Source of the DNA: Brachypodius melanocephalos
Lineage: Eukaryota; Chordata; Aves; Passeriformes; Pycnonotidae
Direction: 5' to 3'
Length of the DNA stretch: 64,000 nt
Assembly (NCBI GenBank): GCA_013398615.1
Contig: VZSR01002395.1
Location: 3,052,069-3,116,068 of the forward strand
In this document: positions 53,856 to 64,000 of the stretch, piece by piece
Layout: each line of letters starts with the position of its first letter
Position numbering within the stretch: position 1 is the stretch's first letter
Notes under the pieces: generated by a model
The model's database searches: none
Told to the model about the DNA's origin: nothing
Seen by the model: only the letters and a program-made list of their open reading frames with translations
Translations under genes and position numbers: made by a program

Positions 53856-56800
53856 CCTTCTCCCCCTTCACAGTTTTCCATCCTTTCTACCAGCTTGCCC
53901 CAGGATAAGTGCATTGTCCTGCTCGCAGGGAATCACCCAACTGACTTGGACCAAGTGTTTTGGAATGATGTGCAGCACTTGCCTGTGAACTTTCTGTCAT
54001 GGCAGGATTGTGAACACAACTTGGTAGTTCTCCACTGGCTTCTGCTCACTGGTTTTCTAATCTGCTTTTCATCTGTGCCTCATTACATGTCCAGATTTTT
54101 GTTACTTATCTGCTGCAATCCCACATCCCTAACGAGCTTCCATTTTCCCACAGATTGCTGTTCTTCCCGATCCCTTAAAAATTATTCTGCATTGCTTGTT
54201 TTACCTCAGGATACCTGCCCCTATGAAAACCTCCTCTGATATCTTGTTTCAGCTTTTCTAGGGGAAATTTGGGTTTGTGTCTGCTTCCAATATTGAATCT
54301 CTCACACAGACTATCTAGTCTACATAAATAGTGTGAAAACAATGGGTGAGAAGCAGCTTTATACAAACCCCGCTTCTTTTGTAAAACATCAGGGCATAAT
54401 TGCAACTGCTATTGGTTTTTTTTTGTTTTGTTTTTTTTTTCTCAGGGCTCTGGTAGAGTATATCACCAGAGCTTTAGTCAGAGAATGAGAGGGGGGGAAC
54501 CCAAACCAGGGGCGTTGAACACGGTCATTCATTCCCAGATAATAATCTGCCATTCATTCCAGGCATTCAGACATCTGAAGCTACTTAGCATTTCAGTAAG
54601 TGGTGTGGTTTGCTGTAGAGAGGAGCCCTTAAGTAAAGGGATGGTGGAAATTTTTGGTAGAGGACACGCAGTTAACAGCCTCGGAAAAGGTCTGGGAAGA
54701 ATTTATTTCATTTTCAGCTGCTGTTTCGAGTTGTGTTACGCTCTCAGACAGGGCTGAGCAGAAGATTTTACGACAGCTACTGTGCCCTTCAGTGTGGGCC
54801 AGCCCTCAAGGCTGCAGGGAGAGCCTTTTCCCCCTTCTCCTCTATTAAGGAGGCATGTTTGTGGTCTCTCTTCCCAGACAGCTTTTTCTCCAGGAGCCAG
54901 GCTCTAATGAATCTCAAGATTAGGCACAACAATAAGCAACACAGGGGACTGGGCCACCGGCACGGTAATTGCAGTTATTCCCAGGTTTCTGGGAAAGCCA
55001 GTGTAGCTCCGAGCTGATCCAGAGCATGACGGAGAGGCAGCGGAGAATTTATTTCATCCCTTTCAACTCTTCAGAAAGGCCGCCTGGAAATCCGATAGGA
55101 TGTCAGGCTGGGCCCACCCTTCTGTGCAGAGCTGAAGCTTTTTTTCTTTTTTTTTTCTTTTTTTTTTTTTTTTTGCTTGTGGCAGCCTTTGTTTGGCAGG
55201 GAGGAGAGGAGAGAGAAGCAGCTGCTGGGCTTTTGCTTGGGCAGAGAGAGCTTTCAGTAGCGCTGGCTCGGGGGGGTGATGTTCCTTTGATAGTGGCAAG
55301 TCTGGAGACAGGCATTTCATCCTGGAAAAGTTCCCTGCAGGTTGGGGTTCACAGCTCTGCTCCCAGCACAGGTGTGGAGGCACAGGAATTCCTTGGTTAG
55401 CCTCAGAGAGGAAAAGCTGCAGCTCTGTAACCACCAGGTGCCAAACCACAAGCACCTCGGGTGAAATTTTTGTGGAGAGCACCTGGCTGAACTGGAATAT
55501 GGTCTGTCTTCTCCAGGGATGGGGATTCTCATCACCTAAGGAATTGTATCTCCTTTAGGCAGAGCCCTTGGCCAAGCCCAGGCAGAGCCAGGCTTACAAA
55601 GGCTGGACCCATGTGCACCTCCTGTGCTCTGGTGTCTCTAGCCTGCTCCTTTTCCATGATTCTACAGCACAGAACAAATTAGAGCAGCTCCAGCACCTCC
55701 CATAACCAGGACAGTGCAAAAGAGTTCAAAATCCAGCCCCTTTCATTCCTCCTCTGTGAGGGGTAGGTGGAGAGGGGGATTCATTTGTCCAAAATCCACT
55801 CTTGGGATTTGTCGAGAGGCTTGGGAAACTGAAGCTGGGACTTAATCTAATCTGGAGTCTGTCCCACAGTCCCTAATTTATTATCTGGACTTTTGGAAAA
55901 TACATATATCTTCAATTAAAAACAAGAACCATTTGTGTGTCGTGGTCAATGCAGATTTATTTCTGACAATACAATAAATTCAGCACAGATTGGAACCAGC
56001 TGCCCCAGCTCCAAGTACCTGAAGTTCCCACTCTTAGTCCAGGCCTAGGATTTGGATGGGATAAAGGGACATGGCCAAGGGGACAGCTCAGCATTGTCCT
56101 TGCTTACACACAAGAAAATAAATTCTCCTAGGGAAGGTCTGGCAAGGGAGCTTGGTCATGGAAAACCTGAGAGCCAAATCAATCTACTTAAAAAGTGATT
56201 GATTCCTCCAGCGCAGAGAGGAAGCAGGAACAGGGATTATGGATATGGGGGAACACATTCTACTAAAAGAAAAAGTCTCCCTGACTAGCATTTTTCAATA
56301 AATCTTCACCCTGTCAGTGAGGTGCAGTGTGTCCTATCCTATTTGTGTGAGAAAGAAGCTCACAGATCAGAGATGCTGATCTCCCCCAAACCTCAGCTGT
56401 GCCCCCACATGCCTGATCTCCTTGTAGAACACCCCAAGAGCAGGAACCCTGAAAAGGAGCCTGCAACTTCTCACCATTCCAAACACACAATTCCTTCTTC
56501 CTGCAGGGGTAGATGGACAGAGCAGACTATTCCACTTCACCTGTTTTCCTTCTGCCTCTTCTCACCTGTTTGGATCACAAGATCCTCAGGGCAGGGCAGG
56601 TTAGAGCTACACAGGTTTTTAGTGCCATTTGGGGAAAAGCTGTGCAAAGATTGCAGCTTTTGGTCCATGTGCCTTCTGTCCTGGCACTCCATGTGCCTCC
56701 TGGAAGGGGTCAGACACCAGCTTTGGTTTTCCCCCCAGCTATGGGAGAATCAGTTTTGTGCTGAGCTCTCCACTCAGACACCACTGATAAATCACTGGAA

Positions 56801-58582
56801 TTCTCCTTCCTGACAGCAGTGAAGAGCTCTTCCACCCCAGCCTTGAATTATCTATCCAAAGAAGCATAAGAGCCATCAGGGAAAGATTTTAGCTGAAAAC
56901 ACCTTACAATGAAAGACTTTTGGTTTGTTTCCTTTGTAAATTTGGAAGCTGCGTTGTCAGAATTTCCATTTTCAGTCTGACAGTGTACAGTGAGACAAAA
57001 ATTCTCAGGGGAAATTGGTTGAGATGATCATTTGGAAGAGCAGAAGAAGGTACTTTTGAAAACATGTCTGTTTTTTTTTAGTTTTATTTTCCTAATGAGC
57101 AGCTCAGCTGCTGGCCACAGCATTTGGTCCCTCTCAGGGAAGCCAGAACATTGAAGTACAGCAAGGAGTTTTGTTGTATTGGTTTTTAAAATCAACTCTT
57201 GCAGTCACTGGAGAGCAGAGCACCATGTAATACAGTGCTTTTTTGCCTTTTTTTTTTTTTTTTTGCAACAGAGTAGATTCCTTCCAACCTGTCCTGGCCA
57301 TCAAAAAGAGGCACTATGCACATTTCAACCATTTAAGTCACAACTTTCAAACATTTGCATAAAGCAGCTGCATCTCCTCTGCCCAGAGGCTGTTCCATTG
57401 GCAGGCACTGAGGAAACACAAGTTCTCAGGCAGGAATTATATGACAAAATGAAGAGCACTTTGGCTTTATTACACCATGAAAGAGCATAAAGACAAGAGA
57501 CAACCCAAGCAGTGAGCAGAGCACAGCCAGTGATGAGCAAACCCTGCTGAGTTTTCTACATCCATCAGTTCTGCTTGGCACAGGGTCGTGACCATCAGCC
57601 ACTAAACCCAGCGTGTTTTGCTAACAGTAGCACTGGTACAACTTCCCTGAGCCCTGGCTTTAAGAAAGCACACTTCACACACACAAAGAATTAATTTTAG
57701 TCCATTAATATTTAAACATTTGGCATTTCAGCTGGATGAATCCCTCCCAGTCGCTGTCCTGTGTTAAACTCAGGGCTGCATTTGACACTACTCACAGCTG
57801 TGTTCAGTAGACAGCAGGTTTAGTTCTTGCACAGGCAAGTTTGCCAAGGTCCCTGGGAGCTTTTAGGCCATCAGACACTAAACAGGAAAACACTGCCAGG
57901 AAAAAAAAACACCAACTAAATCACAGAATTATTTACCTGCTGGGAATTGTGGAGGCACAGCCAACAGCAGCCAATGCAAGGACCCTGCTGGGGCCAGAGG
58001 AGCTCAGGTTTGCCAAATTTAAAATCCAACAAGGTGTGCTGGGAGAGGGAACATTCTTCCTCTGAACATAGTGGGGTTCGTGGGGAGAGGCTCTGGTTCT
58101 GAAACTCTCTTGAAAATGATTTTTGTGAGGGTTGTGGGATGAGGAGCCTGGATCTGAGCTGCTTTCGTCACAAAGGGAAGGTTGTTCATGGAAATGCTGC
58201 TCTGAGGATTGACACCTGTGTACTCCCAGCTCCCCTGCATGGCCAAGAAGTGCAGCTCTTCCTCTCCTCTCCTGAGCCAGGCATGGGCTGTGCTCTGCTG
58301 CTCTGCCTCACCCGGGCTGGGGGTGATGCTGTGGGGCCAGGCTGCAGCTGCTGTTACTGCCACACATGTCCAGCCCTACATCTCTGTCCTGTGAGATCCC
58401 CAGGCATCCTGCTTCCCATGCAGCACTCAGCCTTGGAGGGATGCTTTAATTTTGAGATCTTGGTGTGGCCCCACAGGACTCAGATCCACGTTTGTCCCAC
58501 TGCTGCCTGTTCAGGAGGCATCCAGGTGTTTTTGGTGGTGAGCAGCCAGGTTCTCCAGCTAACAATGCTCTGTTTCTGTCAG
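53856..58582 (+). other. Sequence upstream of the first ADAMTSL2-like exon
   Basis: No supported exon. It is either the first intron of the ADAMTSL2-like gene, if the signal exon at 53,554 is real, or its upstream flank. It contains a poly(T) tract (55141-55174), another T run near 57.25 kb and no recognisable transposon. Confidence 0.45.
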
Positions 58583-58725
58583 GACAGTAGTGAGGCAGCA
58601 GATGGAGCTGGCACCTGGGATGAAGAAGTCACCAAGTGGTGGGGAGAGTGGAGCTCCTGGTCCACCTGCTCCCGGTCCTGCGGCGGGGGCGTGATGTCCC
58701 GGGAGAGGCACTGCCTCAGACAGAG
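58583..58725 (+). CDS. ADAMTSL2-like exon: acidic lead and thrombospondin repeat 1
   Basis: Encodes an acidic lead (DSSEAADGAGTWDEEVTK) and then the first TSP1 repeat with its Trp ladder and CSRSCGGG core. The acceptor is TTTCTGTCAG and the donor CAGAG|GTGAGT. It leaves in phase 2. Confidence 0.92.
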
Positions 58726-61700
58726 GTGAGTTGTGAGCCTGAGCCCCTGGCCAGGGAAGTGGGGTGCCCCAGGCTTGTGTTTTGGGGCTGAACCTCCTGG
58801 GTTTGCAGCCATTCTCTCCTCTGTGGCCTCTGGGAAAGGAAGGCAGCTGTTGTCTGTGGGCAGTGCTGGGGAAGGGGGGCAGGAGAAGCTGCAGTGGGGA
58901 AGGTTCCCTGGACGTGTCACCCACTCAGCTTGACTTATCTGATGGGGAGCAAGGGGTTTGTCCTCTCTTGGAGTCCTAAAATGACAGTGTGATGGGCTGG
59001 AGAAGGCTGGCTCTGCTCCTCTTCTCCTTTCCTTCACAAACCCCCACTGCCACGGCTGCTCTGACCAAGCCAGCCCTGATTTGTGGCCAGTTCCTGTGCT
59101 CAGGATGTGGGCACACATGGGGACTTGATTTACTCCTGGCAGCAGCCAGCTCAGCCACATCTCAGCAATTTCCCCTCTTTATTCCCTGCAGAGCTGGCAA
59201 GTCTTTTCCCCTCTTTCATTTATCTGGCTGTCACCTGACAGCACCTGCATTTGTCCCCTAGAGCTGCTACAGTCCTGGGATCAGGATTGGGTTGGTGGGA
59301 GTGGGAAGAGCAGAGGAACTGCAGCTGCCTGAACTTCTGCTGTCCTCTCTGGGCTACCCTGCCAGCTGTGCTCCCTCCTCCTCCTCCAGCAGCTCTGTAA
59401 CCTGCTCCCCCAGGTTCCTGGGATGTTAATGAGAGCGGGCATCCTGCAGCACAGCGAGCTTTCCCTTCTGCATGAATGAGCTCCTGAGCAGAGCAAGCTC
59501 AGAGCAGGGCCCCCGACCTGCCCTCCTTCCTGCAGCACAAAACTTCTCTTTTCTGAGCTGGCTGACAGCATGGTGAAGGTCCAGATATGCTGTGGCCTCC
59601 CTGGGTGTCTCTGCTGCTGCCCCTCAGCTCCAGCACCCTGGAAAAGCAGTGGGGAACAGCACAGGGAGGGAGCCTGGGGCTGCCCTACACCCCTACAGCC
59701 AGAGCAGCCCTTCTGCCCTTTGTCTGCTTCCAGAAGAGAGATTTTTCTCTCTATTTGATGCCAGCTCTATCCTTGACTCCACAGCTCTATCCTTGACTCC
59801 CTTCCCACAGAGGGAAGGGTTTGCTGTGGTGTTTTAGTCCAGGGATCTGAATTTTTTAAAAAAGAGAAAGCCCAGCCCAAAGGTTTCTGTAGCTTTAAGG
59901 TGAATGGCTTAAGTGTGAGGCAGGTATGGCCAGGAAACAATTTCTGCCTGAGTCTGCAGGAAGCCTCTGCTTCTGAAAGGCATGGCACTTTTGAAGTGTT
60001 GCTGCAAATTTAGGCTCTGCCTGTGTCATGTAAAGCATTGCTCTGGAGGGGCAGCTGCAGTACCTCCAGCCAGGCCAGCCCAAAAATGCTTAAGATGTTC
60101 CTTGTGCTGGTAACACATTGTCTGCTGCAGATCTTTACACATTGCCTAAATTATTTTGCAGATCATTACTGCATTGCCTTAACCTGTGGTCTCAGCCATT
60201 CGCCATAAATCTTCACAGTTTTCAAGAATTTTTTTTTTTCTGTCTTTGCATCAGTCAGTATCTCCTGGAGAGCTCAAGCTGGCCTGAGCCAAAGATTCAA
60301 GTGTTGAGGAATTGCTGTGGGTTTGGTTTGTCACCTGCACCAAGCCTTCCCTGATGATTTCTTGGGGTGGCCAGTCCCCCTGATCCAACTCACAGTGGAT
60401 TCTGAGATCAACTCCCCCAGTCACTGCAAATCCCGGGCACACCCACAGGAGTGATGGACCATCAGTTCCTATTGTCTTCTGGTCACATCAGCCCTTTTGG
60501 AGCTCAGAGGTGAAGGGACACAGGGGTGCCAATACTGCAATTGCTCCCTGTCTGTTCAACCCACCCCGAAACAAGAACAGCCTGAAATCACAGCCCAGTA
60601 AAAGCACTGAAAATGTGTTTCAGAGGAGATGTTGGCCAGTCCAGATCCAGAAAGTTCTGCTCTGATGAAACACCTGCCTTGTTTTCCCACTTAAGTCAGG
60701 CCTGACTCCTGTGTCATCCTCAGTACCAGGAAACTTCACAGACCTTCAGCTCATGTCTGGAAACTTCTGCTTTTCAGGCTCCAGATGCCTCAGGGAACAA
60801 ACAGCACTGTGTGTGTTGGTCAGGCCAAGCACTACCAGCTGTGCCAGCAGCAGGTGAGAACCACTTCCAGCTCTGACTGCTCCTTACTGGGGGCTGTGGG
60901 ACTCAGGGGGTCCTACTTGGAAACCCCAAAATCACCAGAACTCAGGGTGGGATTGGTCCTGAGAGGATGGAGATGAGGGATATGATGCTCTCCTGGGGTG
61001 GTGGATGCTGTGCCTTTGAGGATGTGGGAGATGGGCTCTGTTCTTTGGGACTGGGAGATGAGACAAAAGGATCTAAAAACGTTTTTGTTGTGGGGTGAGG
61101 GGAGGGATGAAGTTTTTCCAGGATGCTTTTCCCATTGCTGGAAGGGATTTTTGCAGGGCTGTTAAACACAGCTGTTTGAGAGGCCCTTGGCAATGAAGGC
61201 TTGGCCTTTCTGCCTCTCTTAGGGGACATCCAAGTCCATCACCAATTCCTTCCAGGGTGCACAGGGCATTTTCATCCCGCAAGGATGCAGCAGGGAGAAG
61301 CAGCTGTCACAAGAATGGCTGTGAGATAGGGAGCTTTTTGATTGCATTTATTCCCTCCACAGCCCTGCCCAGCCAACACAGCAAGCTTCAAACAGCAGCA
61401 GTGCTCCAGTTTCAATGGCAAAGCCTTTGGGAAGCGCTATTACCACTGGATGCCCCTCTATCCAGGTGGGTTTTCACAACTTCACGCAGGGGGTGAGGGC
61501 CAGAAAACACCCACGGGATCTTCTTGGGCACAGAAAAGTCCCAGGGGACAAGGGATGGATGCTCCTGGCTGCTCTGGGTTGTTCTGAACAGGATGCTCAT
61601 CCATTTCCTACACAATGACTTCATGTGGGTGTCCAGTTTTCCCTTGAGGCCCTTGAGTTCACCTAAGATATTATCCTGGTTTTGGACTCACCTGTTTTTC

Positions 61701-63250
61701 CTTAGCTGTCAAAGGGACATGGAACACCTGCACCTCCAGCTGCTCAGGTGAACAGGGCATCGCTGGCCACCACCCCACACAGTCAGTGCCCCTCTTAGAG
61801 CCCTTTTTTTTTGCTCTTGTGCATTCATGTGTGGCCTGGGAGCTGCTGATGCACGTTCCCACGTTGGGCACAGCGATGGCACTACAAAGGCATGGCAAGG
61901 CAGAGGGTTTGCCAGCAAGAAGGATTTCTGCTTGGCACAGTCCCCAGTGCAGCCTCACACCGTGACCCCTTCACTGCTGTGAAACCCGTGGCCTTGGGGT
62001 GTCATTGCAAGCAGCAGGGACATCCAAGGTGACATCATAGGGACGAGGGGAAGGTCCACCTTGACCTGCCTGGTGACCCTCTGCCCCTGTCCCTGCAGAT
62101 GACTACACCAGTATCTCCAACAAGCCGTGTGACCTCCAGTGCACCACCCGCAGTGGAGAGAGGCAGCTGATGGCCCGAGCACAGGATGGCACCTCCTGCA
62201 AGGACAGGACCTACCAAGGGGTCTGCATCAATGGGAAGTGTGAGGTGAGGCTCTGGGAGGAAGCAGGAGAGAAACTGGGGTTTTAACTGCGTGGCTGGAC
62301 CTCCTGGTCATCACCAAGCCAAGGGGTCCCAGCAGGGAACTGAAAGAGAGGCTTTGCATTGGGTTCATTCATCACAACCCCCCAGAACCTCCCCAAAAGA
62401 GCACAGTAGCATTTCCTGCCCCTGTGGAGGTAAGCTGGCCCCAGGAAACCTTCTGTCCTGGTTTAGGGCAAATTTGGGAGAAAACCTCTGAATGGGATCC
62501 CTTTGGAAAGCAAACCCAAACGGCCCCTCCCCCAGCTGCTCTGGGAAAGAACGTCCTTGGAGAAAAGTGGAAAAACTATTTATTGAACAAAACAAAGTGC
62601 CCACAAGCATGAAGAATAAATAATATGAAACAATAAAGCCTCTTGTTGTTCTGAAGAGAGAGGGCAAAATTGAGAAAGTCCTTGCTGTGGGTGTAGCTCA
62701 GCTCTCCCAGTTTCTTATCAGTCCCTCTGGTGCTGGAAAATGCCATCCTGGTGCCCAGTGGGCCACAGGTGCCAGTCCTGGTGCTCTTCTGGGTTTTCAG
62801 TCCAGAGCAGGTTTAAACAGTCCCAAGAAAAAGAAAAAAAGAAAAAAAACAGTCCAGGGAACTTCTCTGCCTCAGCTAGCTAAAAACTAACTAAAAGCAA
62901 AGGAGAGCTCTGTCTGTGCTGCAGACAGCACAGTCCAGGAGTGGAATGTGGAGCACTGAGTGCAATTTCTGAACACAAACTGTGCACTTCTTCTTTCCCC
63001 CCTTCACTCCCAGAACCAGTCCCAAACGTGTAGAACTTAATATCCAGCATCAACAGAACAGAAAATTGGGGATACGAGCATCACAAAGTCACCCCAGGAC
63101 ACCTTCTCTTGTTTTGTGCTTTGCAGCCAGTGGGGTGTGATGGGAGCCTGTACTCGCCCCGGACCATGGACAGATGCAGGGTGTGTGGAGGGGACGGCAG
63201 CACTTGCCACCGTGTCTCGGGCACCTTCCGAAAGGCAATCTCACAGATAG
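58583..63250 (+). CDS. ADAMTSL2-like secreted matrix glycoprotein, N-terminal part, five exons
   Basis: Non-catalytic ADAMTS-like family member. ADAMTSL2 itself is an extracellular glycoprotein linked to fibrillin microfibrils and TGF-beta control. Exons are 58583-58725, 60778-60853, 61363-61465, 62099-62244 and 63127-63250, with GT/AG borders and agreeing phases. The first carries a thrombospondin type 1 repeat (WWGEWSSWSTCSRSCGGGV) with WxxWxxW C-mannosylation spacing and a CSRSCG O-fucose site. Then come an NST glycosylation sequon, YQLC, and the cysteine-rich module (QQQCSSFNGKAF, WMPLYPDDYTSISNKPCDLQ, QDGTSCKDRTYQGVCINGKC, DRCRVCGGDGSTC). Order and spacing match human ADAMTSL2 from memory, but identity is moderate (perhaps 55-60%), low for a bird ortholog. 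I therefore read it as a paralog. The start lies upstream (unproven) and the 3' part is beyond the right edge. Confidence 0.88.
60778..60853 (+). CDS. ADAMTSL2-like exon: end of thrombospondin repeat 1
   Basis: Encodes LQMPQGTNSTVCVGQAKHYQ and then LCQQQ, containing a glycosylation sequon at NST and the repeat's last cysteines. The acceptor is CTTTTCAG and the donor CAGCAG|GTGAGA. Confidence 0.9.
61363..61465 (+). CDS. ADAMTSL2-like exon: start of cysteine-rich module
   Basis: Encodes PCPANTASFKQQQCSSFNGK and then GKRYYHWMPLYP, the entry to the ADAMTS-type cysteine-rich region. The acceptor is CCCTCCACAG and the donor CCAG|GTGGGT. It leaves in phase 1. Confidence 0.9.
62099..62244 (+). CDS. 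ADAMTSL2-like exon: cysteine-rich module, middle
   Basis: Encodes DDYTSISNKPCDLQCTTRSG through GVCINGKCE, with the cysteine spacing of ADAMTSL2. The acceptor is TCCCTGCAG and the donor TGAG|GTGAGG. Confidence 0.93.
62454..63101 (+). mobile_element. Solo LTR of an endogenous retrovirus (ERVL-class size of target duplication)
   Basis: A 648-bp element with perfect 8-bp inverted ends, TGTCCTGG and CCAGGACA, flanked by the 5-bp direct repeat CCTTC at 62449-62453 and 63102-63106. A 5-bp duplication and these ends fit the ERVL-like LTRs abundant in songbirds. It contains AATAAA at 62615 and 62632 and has no internal coding sequence, so it is the product of LTR-LTR recombination. The orientation is tentative because AATAAA also occurs on the other strand. 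Confidence 0.85.
62822..62849 (+). repeat. A-rich AAAAAG low-complexity tract inside the LTR
   Basis: Short run of A with interspersed G, within the solo LTR. Confidence 0.75.
63127..63250 (+). CDS. ADAMTSL2-like exon: cysteine-rich module, end
   Basis: Encodes PVGCDGSLYSPRTMDRCRVC and then GGDGSTC, the family signature, ending in RKAISQI. The acceptor is GCTTTGCAG, only 25 bases from the end of a solo LTR, and the donor is GATAG|GTACTC. Confidence 0.93.
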
Positions 63251-64000
63251 GTACTCCCTGCTACCAGTCTGGAGACTTCACCTGCTGCTTCCTACCACCA
63301 GCTGGCATGGAGGGGGACTGGCTTGAACGTGGGTAGGAGTTTTCCCAGCTGCTTGGTGGAAAGAGTTGAGGAGCGCCAGCACCCCTGCTTAAACGCCTGT
63401 ATTTTGTCCTTCTCACTTAATCAGAGGAGATTGGTTTGATGTGCTCTATATTAGGCTGGTAAGGTTTCCCTTCACCTGTTTAGAATAGGAAGTGGCTGGG
63501 GATCTATTTGTTCCTATTGATTTTGGCATCTCGCCCACCTCCCATAACGTGAAGAGATCGATGAATCTTCTTTCCTTTGTGCTACGTGTTCATTTGAAAC
63601 TTGAGCTATGATGAGGGTCACGGCATTTGTTTCAGCCTGCAATTAATCTCCTGCTTTCTCAGTCCTATGGCTGGCACAGCTGAGGGACAGTCCCCTCTGA
63701 AATTGGGCTGGCATTCATGTCTGCAGCCTGATGGCCCAATCCTCCAACCACAGGAAGAATGGACTGTGGTGTGCTCGTTAGTAATTAATGAACCGTGGTT
63801 TGAGGATGTTTTGGAACAACATTTCACACTGTTGTTGTTTCACTCGTTTGCCTCACTCCCCACAAACACCAGCCTAGAAAAGCCCTCAGGCCCCTTTCCA
63901 GGGCAGGGGTAATGGTGTTACCCCCTGGACAGTTCTGGCCTCCCATTCCAGCCCTCACAATATCCCACAGAACAGACAAGAGCCGTGTTTCCAGCGGGAA
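63251..64000 (+). other. Intron of the ADAMTSL2-like gene, right edge
   Basis: No exon seen. The next expected exon (the start of the ADAMTS spacer domain) is not visible before the window ends. Confidence 0.6.

Noticed and set aside
58284..58355. MGCALLLCLTRAGG as an alternative signal peptide for the ADAMTSL2-like gene
   Set aside because: The hydrophobic core is short and there is no suitable donor before the next exon. The candidate at 53,554 has a better core.
46071..58582. Search for FAM163A, expected near TOR1AIP2
   Set aside because: No frame resembling its N-terminal membrane segment and cysteine cluster was seen. It probably lies beyond the right edge.

Overview
The window is a piece of a vertebrate nuclear genome, almost certainly a bird and probably a songbird. 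Coding regions are split into short exons with GT/AG borders, gene starts sit in CpG islands, the interspersed repeats are CR1 LINE fragments of avian type, and one 648-bp solo LTR has the TGTCCTGG...CCAGGACA ends and 5-bp target duplication expected of an ERVL-class element. There are no bacterial features. The left part (about 1-38 kb) is AT-rich and the right part (about 39-64 kb) is clearly more GC-rich.

Layout. (1) 690-23,950, minus strand: the 5' part of CEP350. Ten coding exons give about the first 697 codons, starting at the ATG at 13,246. A 10-kb first intron leads to a CpG-island promoter near 23.4-24.1 kb. The gene runs off the left edge. (2) 24.1-28.3 kb: intergenic sequence. (3) 30,099-39,086, minus strand: TOR1AIP1 (LAP1), complete in eight coding exons (568 residues), starting in a second CpG island. 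(4) 41,816-46,070, plus strand: TOR1AIP2 (LULL1), complete in five coding exons (474 residues), divergent from TOR1AIP1, with a probable untranslated first exon near 40.7-40.86 kb. (5) 46-53.5 kb: TOR1AIP2 3' UTR, then intergenic sequence with a CR1 copy and a 100-N assembly gap beside a CCCCAT repeat. (6) 58,583-63,250 and beyond, plus strand: five exons of an ADAMTS-like secreted glycoprotein most similar to ADAMTSL2. It is truncated by the right edge. A candidate signal-peptide exon lies at 53,554.

How the genes relate. CEP350 acts at the centrosome and basal body. TOR1AIP1 and TOR1AIP2 are sister activators of the torsin AAA+ ATPases in the nuclear envelope and ER. They share a single-exon luminal domain, an arginine finger and an all-phase-1 intron pattern, as expected of an inverted duplication. 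The order TOR1AIP2 - TOR1AIP1 - CEP350 matches human 1q25. In human, ADAMTSL2 lies instead on 9q34 beside FAM163B, while FAM163A lies beside TOR1AIP2 on 1q25. The ADAMTSL2-like gene here is therefore best explained as the missing 1q25-side ohnolog, kept in this bird and lost from mammals. This is an inference and is the main discovery candidate. A second point of interest is that the solo LTR has landed 25 bp upstream of one of this gene's exons, so the LTR probably now supplies the splice branch point.
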